Positions 34,601-42,655 of a stretch of DNA of 64,000 bases are shown piece by piece. Origin of the DNA: Micromonospora citrea (GTDB taxonomy: Bacteria; Actinomycetota; Actinomycetes; Mycobacteriales; Micromonosporaceae); contig NZ_FMHZ01000002.1 in assembly GCF_900090315.1 (NCBI RefSeq), forward strand, positions 6,108,501 through 6,172,500, given 5' to 3'. A model generated the notes under the pieces. That model made no database searches. It saw only the letters and a program-made list of their open reading frames with translations, and was not told where the DNA came from. Made by a program: the position numbers and the translations under genes. Position 1 is the first letter of the stretch. Every line of letters begins with the position of its first letter.

Positions 34601-35009
34601 CGCCGAGCAGCGCGGCGACGCCGCCACCGCCGAACGCCGCCATCGGGAGTCGCTCGACGCCGCCCGCGCCACCGGGGACCGCCGCGCCGTCGCCCTGGCC
34701 CTGGAGGGACTGGCCGGCGTTGCCGGCCTGGCCGGCGAGCACCGCCGCGCCGCCCGGCTGCTGGGCGCGGCGGGGGCGTTGCGCGAGGGGGCGGGGGCGC
34801 CGCTGCCGACGGCGGAGCGGTACGACGTGGATCGGATCACCGCGCGCTCCCGCGCCGCGCTCGGCGCCGACGAACTCGCCGCCGAACTGGGGCGTGGCGC
34901 GCGGCTGGACCCCGACGACCTCGGCGCGGAGCTGGGGCGCGGCGGGCGGCTGGACGTGGGGGATCCGCCGCTGACCGGGGACGGTCAGCGCACCGTCACC
35001 GCGCGGTAA
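31695..35009 (+). CDS. BTAD/AfsR-type regulator with ATPase and TPR domains
   Basis: A 1,104-residue regulator. Residues 1-95 form an OmpR-like DNA-binding domain (VRALLADLLVHEGRPVPVDRLVEDLWAG), 95-245 the bacterial transcriptional-activation domain (WRERLRAVHLRALYGSGRQREALAAY), about 275-600 an NB-ARC/AAA ATPase with Walker A TLTGPGGVGKTRLA and Walker B LLVLDNCEHV, and the rest TPR-like helices. SARP-type proteins activate secondary-metabolite or stress genes by binding direct repeats; the repeats upstream are candidates. It starts with GTG at 31695 without a ribosome site; a TACCGT -10-like element five bases before suggests a leaderless mRNA. It lies next to the cluster's left edge but its targets are unknown. 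Confidence 0.88.
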   Translation: MRFGVLGTVVVWTSTGAAVAVPGLKVRALLADLLVHEGRPVPVDRLVEDLWAGRPPGNALGALQVKVSQLRRALETGEPGGRELVGSGDAGYRLRIAAESVDAGQFAALLARSRAQAEPARRVALLTEALALWRGPAYADFADEPFARQAVERLGEQRLAALEDLAEARLALGEHALLTGELADLVDRHPWRERLRAVHLRALYGSGRQREALAAYDRFRRDLRDELGLDPGPDLVELHRAILRQDPALRPPAAPPPRARTNLPAPASAGPYGGLIGRDEAVEAVRERLAGERLVTLTGPGGVGKTRLAAEAARTLADRFPDGVWMVELAGQPALAEPAAVGEIADAVADTLDIREDGAPGLPGDLSRDATDRLVDALRDRRTLLVLDNCEHVVVPVAHLAERLLGAAAELRILATSREPLGVAGEATLPVPPLALPEPGATAEQVAQAPAVRLFLARARAAEPGVTLDAETAATVTTICRRLDGVPLALELAASRLRALDPAELAARLDDRFRLLSSGRRTAPARQQTLRAVIDWSWELLSGRERAVLRRLAVFVDGATLPAAERVCADGRVAPEDVLDVLARLVDRSLVSVRQGEQPRRYRLLETVAAYGAEQLERAGEAAATRRRHAEFHARLADDAAARLRGHDQHAALRELDGDVANLRAAADAAAAHGWAHLGLRLATSLAWYRLVRGRLREARAALRTALETVPAGADDTAPDALRLRASTWLAAIATRDGDPAAPRQRVLDGYADTDAQGRAFAQWLFAFTLLGSGDTAEAARLLGAALATFRAAGDRWGIAAALATRVELALVQGDLSTARHDCETSRSLFVRLGDCWGQAHSTSLLGTLAEIGGDYAAAAASYREALRIAEQLRLWASVSRQLASLGRLALLAGDHDEAVAHHERALRLAEEQSNRPAAAFAGTGLAMIARRRGDLDAAESRQRDLLDWNRRTGYLPGCALALAELGFVAEQRGDAATAERRHRESLDAARATGDRRAVALALEGLAGVAGLAGEHRRAARLLGAAGALREGAGAPLPTAERYDVDRITARSRAALGADELAAELGRGARLDPDDLGAELGRGGRLDVGDPPLTGDGQRTVTAR

Positions 35010-35056
35010 GTCCGCTCGGCATGGTGGAGGCATCGTTCGACAGAGAGGAGACACCG

Positions 35057-35692
35057 ATGCCACGACCGGAGACCAGGATCGCCGTCATCCACTACTCCGC
35101 CACGGGGACCGTGCACCGTCTCGCGCAGGCGTTCGCGGACGGTGCCGCCGACGCGGGCGCCGAGGTGCGCCTGCGCCGGGTGGCGGAACTGGCCCCCGAC
35201 CACGTCGTCGACGCCAAGCCGCAGTGGCGGGCCCACCTCGACGCCACCGCCGACGTCCCGGTCGCCACGCTGGACGACCTGCGGTGGGCGGACGGGTACG
35301 CCTTCGGCACGCCGACCCGGTTCGGCAACGTCTGTTCCCAGCTGCGCCAGTTCCTGGACACCACCACCGCCCCCTGGCAGGCCGAGGAGCTGGCCGACAA
35401 GCCCGCCACCGGCTTCACCGCCAGCTACGAGGAGCACGGCGGCCAGGAGTCGACGCTGTTGAGCCTCTACCAGACGTTCCACCACTGGGGATCGATGGTG
35501 CTGCCCACCGGTTACGTCAACTACGACCTCAGCCACGCCGCCGGCGGCAACCCGTACGGCGTCAGCCTGGTGGAGAGCCGCGCCGCCCGGGATCCCGGCT
35601 ACCTGCAGGCGGTGCTGGCGGCGGCACGCCACCAGGGCGCGCGACTCGCCCGTACGGCGGCGGTGCTGGCGGAGCTGCGGGTCGCCGCCTGA
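35057..35692 (+). CDS. wrbA: WrbA-type NAD(P)H:quinone oxidoreductase
   Basis: A 211-residue flavodoxin-fold enzyme. The FMN phosphate loop is IHYSATGTVHRLAQA, followed by the WrbA-type segment AFGTPTRFGNVCSQLRQFLD and the TFHHWGSMVLPTGY loop. It reduces quinones by two electrons and protects against redox cycling. The ATG has GAGAGGAG before it and lies 47 bases after the BTAD gene, so the two may be co-transcribed. A strong hairpin follows. Confidence 0.9.
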   Translation: MPRPETRIAVIHYSATGTVHRLAQAFADGAADAGAEVRLRRVAELAPDHVVDAKPQWRAHLDATADVPVATLDDLRWADGYAFGTPTRFGNVCSQLRQFLDTTTAPWQAEELADKPATGFTASYEEHGGQESTLLSLYQTFHHWGSMVLPTGYVNYDLSHAAGGNPYGVSLVESRAARDPGYLQAVLAAARHQGARLARTAAVLAELRVAA

Positions 35693-35745
35693 CTCCGCGC
35701 CGGCGGTTCGCGCCCGACGGCGCACGGCGGCCGGGGCAGCGGACA

Positions 35746-35779
35746 GCGGGGCCGCGACGGGCATCCGTCGCGGCCCCGC
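35746..35779. terminator. Hairpin terminator after wrbA
   Basis: A perfect 15-bp stem (35746-35760 with 35765-35779) with a GCAT loop. It separates the ordinary chromosome genes from the biosynthetic cluster on the right and is a natural left boundary. Confidence 0.8.
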
Positions 35780-35820
35780 GCCGGCGTTCCCGGGCATGGC
35801 GACTCCCACCCATCGCGTGC

Positions 35821-35834
35821 TATATATGTTTCAA
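35821..35834 (-). promoter_or_regulatory. TTGAAA-type AT-rich motif upstream of calG4
   Basis: Complement reads TTGAAACATATATA in an otherwise GC-rich region, 122 bases before the CalG4-like gene. It resembles the TTGAGA-N3-ATGTT sites found in front of other cluster genes. The forward reading GCTATATATGTTTCAAG also resembles the promoter region of calO4. Confidence 0.45.
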
Positions 35835-35955
35835 GTCTTGGTCCATCGCGTCCCCGCCGCCCCCGTCGGCGGGCGCGGTCGGATCCCGGTGGGGCTCCCG
35901 CTCCGCCGTGCACGCGGCGTCGACGACGCCGAGACGACCAGCCGGGAGTGAGCCC

Positions 35956-37161
35956 ATGCGCCAGCGTCACATCCTCTTCGTCAACGTCCAGGGGCACGGC
36001 CACGTCTACCCGTCGCTCGGCCTGGTGAGCGAGCTCGCCCGGCGCGGGCACCGGATCACGTACGTGACCACGGCGCTGTTCGCCGACGAGGTCAAGGCGG
36101 CCGGGGCCGAGGTGGTGCCGTACAAGTCTGAGTTCGACACCTTCCACGTGCCCGAGGTCGTCAAGCAGGAGGACGCCGAGACGCAGCTGCACCTGGTGTA
36201 CGTCCGCGAGAACGTGGCAATCCTGCGGGCCGCCGAGGAGGCGTTGCGGGACGACCGGCCCGACCTCGTGGTCTACGACGTGTTCCCGTTCATCGCCGGG
36301 CGGCTGCTCGCCACCGCGTGGGGCCTGCCGGCCGTACGCCTGACCGGCGGCTTCGCGGCGAACGAGCACTACTCGCTCTTCAAGGAGCTGTGGAAGAGCA
36401 ACGGCCAGCGCCACCCGGCCGACGTGCCGGCGGTGCACTCCGTGCTGGTCGACCTGTTGGCGCGGTACGGCGTCGACACCCCGATCAAGGAGTACTGGGA
36501 CGAGATCGAGGGCCTCACCGTCGTCTTCCTGCCGAAGTCGTTCCAGCCCTTCGCCGAGACGTTCGACGAGCGGTTCGCGTTCGTCGGCCCCACCCTCACC
36601 GGCCGCGACGGACAGGCCGGCTGGCAGCCGCCGCGCCCCGGCGCGCCGGTGCTGCTGGTGTCGCTGGGCAACCAGTTCAACGAGCATCCCGAGTTCTTCC
36701 GCGCCTGCGCGGACGCCTTCGCCGGCACCGACTGGCACGTGGTGATGGCCATCGGCGGCTTCCTCGACCCGGCGGCGCTGGGCCCGCTGCCGCCCAACGT
36801 CGAGGCGCACCAGTGGATCCCGTTCCACTCGGTCCTCGCCCACGCGACGGCGTGCCTGACGCACGGCACCACGGGGGCGGTGCTGGAGTCGTTCGCCGCG
36901 GGCGTGCCCCTGGCGCTCGTGCCGCACTTCGCGACCGAGGCCGCCCCGTCCGCGGCGCGCGTGGTCGAGCTGGGCCTGGGCCACGTGCTGCCGGCCGACC
37001 GCGTCGAGCCGGCCGGCATCCGCGAGGTCGTGGAGCGGCTCGCCGCCGACTCCGCCCTGCGCGAGCGGGTCCGTCAGATGCAGCGCGACGTCCTCTCCGC
37101 GGGCGGGCCCGTCCGGGCGGCCGACGAGGTCGAGTCGTACCTGCGGCGCTCGGCGCCCTGA
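35956..37161 (+). CDS. calG4: Glycosyltransferase, CalG4-like (aminopentosyl transfer)
   Basis: A 401-residue GT-B (GT1, MGT type) enzyme. The acceptor domain opens MRQRHILFVNVQGHGHVYPS, and the donor domain carries THGTTGAVLESFAAGVPLAL, the nucleotide-sugar loop with the variant HGTTG. The sequence matches closely, from memory, CalG4 of the calicheamicin pathway, which adds the aminopentose to the enediyne oligosaccharide. It uses an NDP-sugar donor in the cytoplasm. ATG at 35956 follows GGAGTGAG. It is the first cluster gene on the left, followed by the B12-radical-SAM gene. Confidence 0.9.
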   Translation: MRQRHILFVNVQGHGHVYPSLGLVSELARRGHRITYVTTALFADEVKAAGAEVVPYKSEFDTFHVPEVVKQEDAETQLHLVYVRENVAILRAAEEALRDDRPDLVVYDVFPFIAGRLLATAWGLPAVRLTGGFAANEHYSLFKELWKSNGQRHPADVPAVHSVLVDLLARYGVDTPIKEYWDEIEGLTVVFLPKSFQPFAETFDERFAFVGPTLTGRDGQAGWQPPRPGAPVLLVSLGNQFNEHPEFFRACADAFAGTDWHVVMAIGGFLDPAALGPLPPNVEAHQWIPFHSVLAHATACLTHGTTGAVLESFAAGVPLALVPHFATEAAPSAARVVELGLGHVLPADRVEPAGIREVVERLAADSALRERVRQMQRDVLSAGGPVRAADEVESYLRRSAP

Positions 37162-37186
37162 CCTCGACCAGGCCGCGGCCGTCTAC

Positions 37187-37200
37187 TTGAGATACATGTT
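37187..37200 (+). promoter_or_regulatory. TTGAGA-N3-ATGTT motif upstream of the radical SAM gene
   Basis: TTGAGATACATGTT, 64 bases before the ATG. It matches the site in front of the calS13-like gene (TTGAGAATCATGTT) at all positions except the three-base spacer. Both are AT-rich islands, which supports a shared regulator site. Confidence 0.6.
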
Positions 37201-37263
37201 CCAGAGCTCGGCGGGCGGCGGCATATTCTTGTTGGTCACTTCAAAAGCAGATAGTATCCCGCC

Positions 37264-38766
37264 ATGGGTCTTCGTGACGTCAGCGTGCTGCTGCTGTACC
37301 CGCCGAACCAGACCGCCCCCGGCACGGTGTGCAAGCCGAACGGCTCGCTCGCGTACCCGAACCTGGGTGGCGCCCTGCGCGAGCACGGCGTCCACGTCAG
37401 CGTCTTCGACGCCTGCGTCGGAGCGGGCGACGACCCGCTCGACGACATCTTCGCCAACCCCGTGCCGCTGCCCAGCGGGTTCCTCCGCACCGGCGTCAGC
37501 GACGAGCGGATCCTCGACGTCGTGCGCGACTTCGACATCGTCGGGATCACGTCGATCTTCACGGACCAGGAGTCGATGGTCCTGCACTGCGCGCGGCTGA
37601 TCCGGGCGGCCTTTCCGGAGAAGATCCTCGTCTCCGGCGGGGTCAACGCGCGGTCGCGGCTGCCGCAGTTCTTCGGGGCCGGCTTCGACGTGGTCTGCCT
37701 GTCCGAGGCCGAGCACACCATCGTCGACATCGTCGAGGTCGTACGGCGGTCGGCCCGCCCGAGCTTCGCCGACATCCACGGCGTCGCCTTCCTCGACGAC
37801 GGGCGGATCCGGGTCAACCCCGCCCGCGCGCAGGACGTGGTGTGGGACCTGGACACCCTGGCCATGCCGGCCTGGGACCTGCTGCCCAACGAGCGCTACT
37901 GGGCCATCGCCCGGCCGCACTCCGGCCTCTTCGAGCCCGGCGCCGAGCTGCGCTACGCCACCATGATGACCTCGCTCGGCTGCCCGTTCCACTGCGCGTA
38001 CTGCCACATCGCCGGCGAGCAGGAGGGCAGCCTCAGCGGCCCGATCGGCAAGTTCCGCGTCAAGTCCGACGACCGGGTGCTGGCCGAGATCGAGACGCTG
38101 AAGGGCCTGGGCGTCGACAACGTGTTCATCGAGGACGACTCGCTGCTCGGCGACAAGCGACGCGGCCTGCGGCTGCTGCAGAAGATCCAGGGCGTCGGGG
38201 TGACCATCTGCGACCTCAACGGCATCAACCTGATCCACCTCCTCAAGCGCTGGAAGCCCGACCACGAGGTCCTCGAGGCGATGCGCCAGGCGGGCTTCAC
38301 GCAGATCAACATGCCCTTCGAGTCGGGCAACCTGCGGATCATCCGCAAGTACGCGAGCAACAAGCTCAACATCGAGAAGGCCGACCTGCGCGGGCTGATC
38401 GTCGCGATGAAGGAGTACGGCTTCCAGATCTACGGCAACTACATGATGGGTTACCCGGACGAGACGCTGGAGGAGATCGAGACGACCATCCGCCTCGCCA
38501 AGGAGCACGTCTCCCACGGGTTGGACGCGGCGAACTTCTTCCTCGTGGTGCCGCTGCCCGGCGCCCCCCTGTTCGACATGGCGATCGCCGGCGGCCACAT
38601 CAGCCCCGACTTCGACCCGGACACGATGAACATCTACCGGGCCAACATGACCGGCACGCTCGTCCCCGCGGAGGTACTGGAGGAGTTGCGCCACCGCGCC
38701 TGGGACGAGGTCAACTCGCCGACGTGGAAGAACGCCAAGAAGGCCTGGGCGGCGACGGTCGCCTGA
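37264..38766 (+). CDS. Cobalamin-binding radical SAM enzyme
   Basis: A 500-residue enzyme. Residues 1-170 form a B12-binding Rossmann domain (AYPNLGGALREHGVHVSVFDA, SVLLLYPPN), without the strict DxHxxG motif, so B12 would bind base-off/His-off if at all. The radical SAM domain has CPFHCAYC (Cys240, Cys244, Cys247) for the 4Fe-4S cluster and IPR006638-type strands after it. Class B enzymes methylate unactivated carbons or remodel rings. It follows calG4 by 102 bases. Its role in the calicheamicin-type pathway is unknown to me. Start ATG 37264. Confidence 0.88.
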   Translation: MGLRDVSVLLLYPPNQTAPGTVCKPNGSLAYPNLGGALREHGVHVSVFDACVGAGDDPLDDIFANPVPLPSGFLRTGVSDERILDVVRDFDIVGITSIFTDQESMVLHCARLIRAAFPEKILVSGGVNARSRLPQFFGAGFDVVCLSEAEHTIVDIVEVVRRSARPSFADIHGVAFLDDGRIRVNPARAQDVVWDLDTLAMPAWDLLPNERYWAIARPHSGLFEPGAELRYATMMTSLGCPFHCAYCHIAGEQEGSLSGPIGKFRVKSDDRVLAEIETLKGLGVDNVFIEDDSLLGDKRRGLRLLQKIQGVGVTICDLNGINLIHLLKRWKPDHEVLEAMRQAGFTQINMPFESGNLRIIRKYASNKLNIEKADLRGLIVAMKEYGFQIYGNYMMGYPDETLEEIETTIRLAKEHVSHGLDAANFFLVVPLPGAPLFDMAIAGGHISPDFDPDTMNIYRANMTGTLVPAEVLEELRHRAWDEVNSPTWKNAKKAWAATVA

Positions 38767-38821
38767 CCGTCACCGGGCGCGGCGGCACCGCGACGAAGCC
38801 GAACCGAGATGCGCCGCTGCC

Positions 38822-38990
38822 GCTCGCCCGCCATCCCTCGCCGTCGTCTCCGCGCGCCCGCCATCCCTCGCCGTCGTCTCCGCGCGCCCGCCATCCCTCG
38901 CCGTCGTCTCCGCTCGCCCGCCATCCCTCGCCGTCGTCTCCGCGCGCCCGCCAACCCCGCCGTCGTCTCCGCGCGCCCGCCGGCTCCCGC
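38822..38990. repeat. 30-bp tandem minisatellite after the radical SAM gene
   Basis: Four 30-bp copies (38822, 38852, 38882, 38912) of a unit containing CCCGCCATCCCTCGCCGTCG, a 29-bp fifth copy at 38942 and a fading sixth. There are no unique spacers, so it is not a CRISPR. It occupies most of the 377-base gap between two genes; I see no gene there. Confidence 0.9.
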
Positions 38991-39143
38991 CGGCGTCGCC
39001 GGGGCGGGCGGACGGTGAGCAACCTCAGAGTCACGCTCCGGCGAATTCGCCTCTAGCGTGGAGGGACACCTTCCGGTGTGGACATCGCGCCCCTTCCGGC
39101 TTCGCCGAGCCCGCACCCCCGCCGACCCGGCTCTGGAGGACCC

Positions 39144-39737
39144 ATGACAAGCACTGCGCGCAAGGCGTCGCCCGGCCTGATGGCGTCGATCAACGGTCGG
39201 TACCACCGCACGGCGCTGGCCCTGTACCTGGCGGTGGTCGTCGGGCACTGGGCGGAACACCTGGTGCAGGCGTACCAGATCTGGATCCTCGGCTGGCCGC
39301 GCCCGGAGGCGCGCGGCGTGCTCGGGATGCCGTTCCCGTGGCTGGTGAGCTCCGAGTGGTTGCACTACGGCTACGCCGTCGTGATGCTGATCGGCCTGTT
39401 CCTGCTCCTGCCCGGCTTCACGGGCCGGTCCAGGGCCTGGTGGACGGTCGCCCTCGCCCTGCAGTTCTGGCACCACATCGAGCACGGTCTGCTGCTCGTG
39501 CAGGCCCACAGCTCCTTCCGGCTGCCGGGCTCGGCCGAGCCGACCAGCCTGCTGCAACTCATCGTGCCCCGCGTGGAGCTGCACCTGTTCTACAACTCGG
39601 TGGTCTTCGTCCCGATGGTGATCGCCATGTACCTGCACCTGCGCCCGAACGCCGAGGAGCGGGCCGCGGCGCGGTGCTCCTGCGTACGCCCAACCGACGT
39701 GCCGGCCTGGCGCGGTCCCGTGGCCGCCACCGACTGA
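39144..39737 (+). CDS. His-rich membrane protein of the enediyne cluster
   Basis: A 197-residue integral membrane protein with four to five helices. Many histidines lie at helix borders: VVGHWAEHLVQAY, WLHYGYAVV, FWHHIEHGLLL and RVELHLFYN. The repeated HxxEH-like patterns could bind copper, haem or iron. ATG at 39144 follows GGAGGA. A CopC-domain gene begins five bases after its stop, so the two proteins probably act together in the membrane. I do not recognise a named family. A role in redox, metal handling or export for the enediyne is possible but unproven. Confidence 0.75.
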   Translation: MTSTARKASPGLMASINGRYHRTALALYLAVVVGHWAEHLVQAYQIWILGWPRPEARGVLGMPFPWLVSSEWLHYGYAVVMLIGLFLLLPGFTGRSRAWWTVALALQFWHHIEHGLLLVQAHSSFRLPGSAEPTSLLQLIVPRVELHLFYNSVVFVPMVIAMYLHLRPNAEERAAARCSCVRPTDVPAWRGPVAATD

Positions 39738-39742
39738 CGCCG

Positions 39743-40300
39743 ATGTCCACCACCGGACGGATCTACGCCGGCGCCGCCCTCACCGTGGCGGCGCTGGTCG
39801 CCGTCCTCGCCGTCGCCGGTCGGATCGACTCCCCGTCGGCCACGGCGTCGAAGGTCGAGGTGATCTCGGTCGAACCGGCCGACGGCGCCGTCCTGGCGGG
39901 CGCGCCGACGGCGGTACGGATCCGCGTCGACGGCCGGCCGGACGTCGGCCGCTCCCACGTCTCCGCCTACGACGCGGACCGGTCCCTGCTCAACCAGGGG
40001 GAGCTGACGGCCGCCGGGCGGGACGGTCTCGCCCAGGCGGTGCGGGTCAACGGGTCCGGTGAGGTCTCCGTCGCCTACCACGTGGTCACCGTCGACGGCC
40101 GCGACGCCTCGGGCGTCGCCCGGTTCACCGTCGGCGCGGCCGGCGATCCGGCGGCAGCGCCCCCGCCGGAGCCGCCGGCCCACGCCCACGGGATCGATCC
40201 GGTCGGGGCCGCGCTGCTCGCCGTCGACGGCCTCGTGCTCCTCGCCGCCCTCGTGCTGCTCATGCGGCGGCCCTCCCGCAGCGACCGCGATCGGGCCTGA
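39743..40300 (+). CDS. CopC-domain membrane-anchored protein
   Basis: A 185-residue protein with an N-terminal signal/anchor (GAALTVAALVAVLAVAG), a CopC-like beta sandwich (SVEPADGAVLAGAPTAVRIRV, then YHVVTVDGRDASGVARFTVG), a Pro/His linker (PPEPPAHAHGID) and a C-terminal helix. CopC binds Cu(II) outside the membrane. The N-terminal His ligand is not evident here, so copper binding is uncertain; the linker histidines could replace it. It pairs with the His-rich membrane protein upstream (five-base gap). Confidence 0.75.
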   Translation: MSTTGRIYAGAALTVAALVAVLAVAGRIDSPSATASKVEVISVEPADGAVLAGAPTAVRIRVDGRPDVGRSHVSAYDADRSLLNQGELTAAGRDGLAQAVRVNGSGEVSVAYHVVTVDGRDASGVARFTVGAAGDPAAAPPPEPPAHAHGIDPVGAALLAVDGLVLLAALVLLMRRPSRSDRDRA

Positions 40301-40324
40301 GCCCGCCCACCGCGCCCGCGTCAC

Positions 40325-40600
40325 CGCTCCCGCCCGACCGGCCCGCCCGACGAGGCGCGCCGCCCGACCGGCCCGCTCGGTCCGCCTGACCGCGCGGCCC
40401 GCTCGGTCCGCCTCACCGCGGCCCCGCTCGACCGCGCCGCCCGCCCGACCAGACGCGCCGCCCGCGCCGCCCGCTCGCCCGCGCCGCCCGCTCGCCCGCG
40501 CCGCCCGCGCCGCCCGCTCGCCCGCGCCGCCCGCGCCGCCCGCGCCGCCCGCTGGGCCCGTTCGACCGCGCCGCCCGACTGGTCCGCCCGGCGAGGCGCG
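40325..40600. repeat. Low-complexity GC repeats after the CopC-like gene
   Basis: A degenerate array of about 10-bp units (GCCCGCGCCGCC, GCCCGCTCGC and similar) fills much of the 482-base gap between the CopC-like gene and the resistance gene. It has long strand asymmetry (C-rich top strand). I see no credible gene. An AT-richer promoter-like stretch lies at 40680-40725. Confidence 0.75.
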
Positions 40601-40782
40601 CCGCCGGGCGGTCGCGGCGTGTCGGTCGCCGGCACGCTCACCCGATCGTGGCAAGTCCCTGGCAACGCGCCCCCGCGGCAAGCACAAATCGGACGTTATG
40701 TAAGTCATGGCTGCTAAAGTCCTCGGCGTGCGGACCGGGCCGGCTCCGGTGGCACCACGCACCTGTAGGAAGGTCAAGTGGC

Positions 40783-41355
40783 ATGAACAAGACGTCCGAC
40801 GTCGTCAGGGACACCGAGCGCGAGCTGCGCGACCACCCCAGCGGCATGAACGCCCTGGTGGTCCGCCGCAGCTACGACGCCTCACCGGAGGAGCTGTGGG
40901 ACGCCATCACCGATCCCGAGCGCCTGGTGCGGTGGTTCCTGCCGATCTCCGGTGACCTGCGGGTCGGCGGGCGCTTCCAGCTGGAGGGCAACGCCAGCGG
41001 CGAGATCCTGCGGTGCGAGCGCCCGAGCAGCATCGGCCTGACCTGGGAGTCGGGCGGCGGCAGCAGCGAGGTCGAGCTGCGCCTCACCCCGGCGGGGGAG
41101 GCCACCGTCCTGGAGCTGGAGCACGCACCGGTGCCGGCGGAGATCATCCCCAACGCGGCCCCGACGGCGTGGGGCATCGGCGCCGGCTGGGAGATGGGCC
41201 TGGTCGCGCTCGGCGACTACCTCGCCGGCGACCTGCCGCAGGGGCGGGCGGTCGACTGGATCGCCACGGCGGGCCCCGAGCAGATGGCCGCCGCCGCCGA
41301 GTCGGCCGAGCGGATCAGCGAGGCGTGGACGAAGATGATCTCCCAGCGTCGGTGA
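40783..41355 (+). CDS. SRPBCC/AHSA1 protein, CalU16/CalU19-type self-resistance candidate
   Basis: A 190-residue START/AHSA1-fold protein: VVRRSYDASPEELWDAITDPERLVRWFLP, a hydrophobic-cavity beta sheet and a C-terminal helix. The calicheamicin producer protects itself with self-sacrificing AHSA1 proteins (CalC, CalU16, CalU19) that bind the enediyne and are cleaved by its diradical. This protein resembles the CalU16/19 type more than CalC. ATG at 40783 lies behind AGGAAGG; an earlier in-frame start has no ribosome site. It is transcribed from its own promoter between the rightward and leftward blocks. Confidence 0.8.
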   Translation: MNKTSDVVRDTERELRDHPSGMNALVVRRSYDASPEELWDAITDPERLVRWFLPISGDLRVGGRFQLEGNASGEILRCERPSSIGLTWESGGGSSEVELRLTPAGEATVLELEHAPVPAEIIPNAAPTAWGIGAGWEMGLVALGDYLAGDLPQGRAVDWIATAGPEQMAAAAESAERISEAWTKMISQRR

Positions 41356-41428
41356 CACCCCGGCCGGCGCGGCCCGGGGCGCCGCAACCCGCCCCCGCGG
41401 TCCGGCCGGGGCCGGCGGTCGCCTCGGC

Positions 41429-42655
41429 TCACCAGGCCACCGGCAGCGCGTACAGGCCGAAGATGTTGCCGTCCTCCTTCAGCGGCAGGTCGCCGACCTC
41501 GGCCGCGAGACGCAGCCCGGGCAGCCGCGCGACCAGCCGGCTCAACGCGACCTCCAACTCCAGCCGGGCCAGGTGCTGGCCGGGGCAGATGTGGCGCCCG
41601 TAGCCGAAGGCCAGGTGGTGCCGGGCGTCGCGGTCGGGGTCGAACTCGTCCGGCCGGTCGAACGCGGCCGGGTCCCGGTTGGCGGCCTGACCCAGCGCCA
41701 CCACCCCCTCGCCGGCCCGGATGGTGACGCCGCCGATCTCGACGTCGGCGGTGGCGGTACGCGCGGTCGCCGCCTCGACCACGGTGAAGTACCGCAGCAG
41801 CTCGTCCACGGCGGCCGGGAACCGCGCCGGCTCCGCGCGCAGGCGGGCGAGCCGTTCCGGGTGGGTCAGCAGCGCCAGGACGCTCAGCGAGATCATGTTC
41901 GACGTCGTGACGTGCCCGGCGACCAGCAGCACGAAGGCCATGCTCACCACGGCCTCGTGGTCGGGCCCGCCGGCGGCGCGCTGCCGGGCGAGCAGCCGGC
42001 TGAGCACGTCGTCGCCGGGGCGGCGCTCCTTGTCGGTGACCACACCGTCGAGGAAGTCGCGGATCTCCCGGGCGCACCGGGCGCGCTCCTCGGCCGGCGT
42101 GCCCCGGCTGAACATGCGTGTGGAACGGCGTTCGAAGAATTCGTGCTCGGCGTACGGCACGCCGAGCAGCTCGCAGATCACCTGGGACGGCACGGGATAA
42201 CTGAACGACGGCACCAGGTCGGCGTTCGACCGCCCGGCCGTCATGACGTCGAGATGCGCGTCGACCAAGCGTTCGACCATCGGCCGCAGCTGCCGCACCC
42301 GCCCGGCGCCGAACTCGTCGACGATCTGGCGGCGGGCGGCGGTGTGCTCCGGCGGGTCCATCCAGTTCAGCGGCGGACGGAAGTTGTCGAACGACGCCTG
42401 CCGCTGCCCCTCGGTGGTCGGCGCGAACCGCGGGAAGCCGACGCGGCGCCGGTCCGCGCTCATCCGCGGGTCGCTCAGCACCCGCCGCACGTCGGCGTGC
42501 CGGGTCACCACCCACGCCGTGTTGCCGCCGAGCATGGGCAGCCGGGCGACCGGCTGCTCGGCCCGCAGCCGGGCGTACTCCGCCGGTGGGCTGAACGGGC
42601 ACCGCCGCGGCAGCGGAAAGGCGTCGATCTCGATGCCGGCCGCGTCCCCGGTCAT
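41429..42655 (-). CDS. Cytochrome P450, sugar-operon type
   Basis: A 408-residue P450 with heme-Cys loop FGYGRHICPGQHLAR, I-helix AGHVTTSN (usual AGxET/S varied to GHVTT) and ExxR in DELLRYFTVVE. Its ATG overlaps the stop of the NDP-hexose 2,3-dehydratase gene (ATGA), so it should act on the same sugar route. The known calicheamicin P450 that oxidises the 4-amino group of a TDP-sugar (CalE10) is a plausible counterpart, but I cannot confirm that from sequence. It differs clearly from the CalO2-like P450 nearby. Confidence 0.85.
   Translation of the reverse strand: MTGDAAGIEIDAFPLPRRCPFSPPAEYARLRAEQPVARLPMLGGNTAWVVTRHADVRRVLSDPRMSADRRRVGFPRFAPTTEGQRQASFDNFRPPLNWMDPPEHTAARRQIVDEFGAGRVRQLRPMVERLVDAHLDVMTAGRSNADLVPSFSYPVPSQVICELLGVPYAEHEFFERRSTRMFSRGTPAEERARCAREIRDFLDGVVTDKERRPGDDVLSRLLARQRAAGGPDHEAVVSMAFVLLVAGHVTTSNMISLSVLALLTHPERLARLRAEPARFPAAVDELLRYFTVVEAATARTATADVEIGGVTIRAGEGVVALGQAANRDPAAFDRPDEFDPDRDARHHLAFGYGRHICPGQHLARLELEVALSRLVARLPGLRLAAEVGDLPLKEDGNIFGLYALPVAW

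Noticed and set aside
38822..38990. Possible CRISPR array
   Set aside because: The repeats are head-to-tail without unique spacers, and no cas genes are near.
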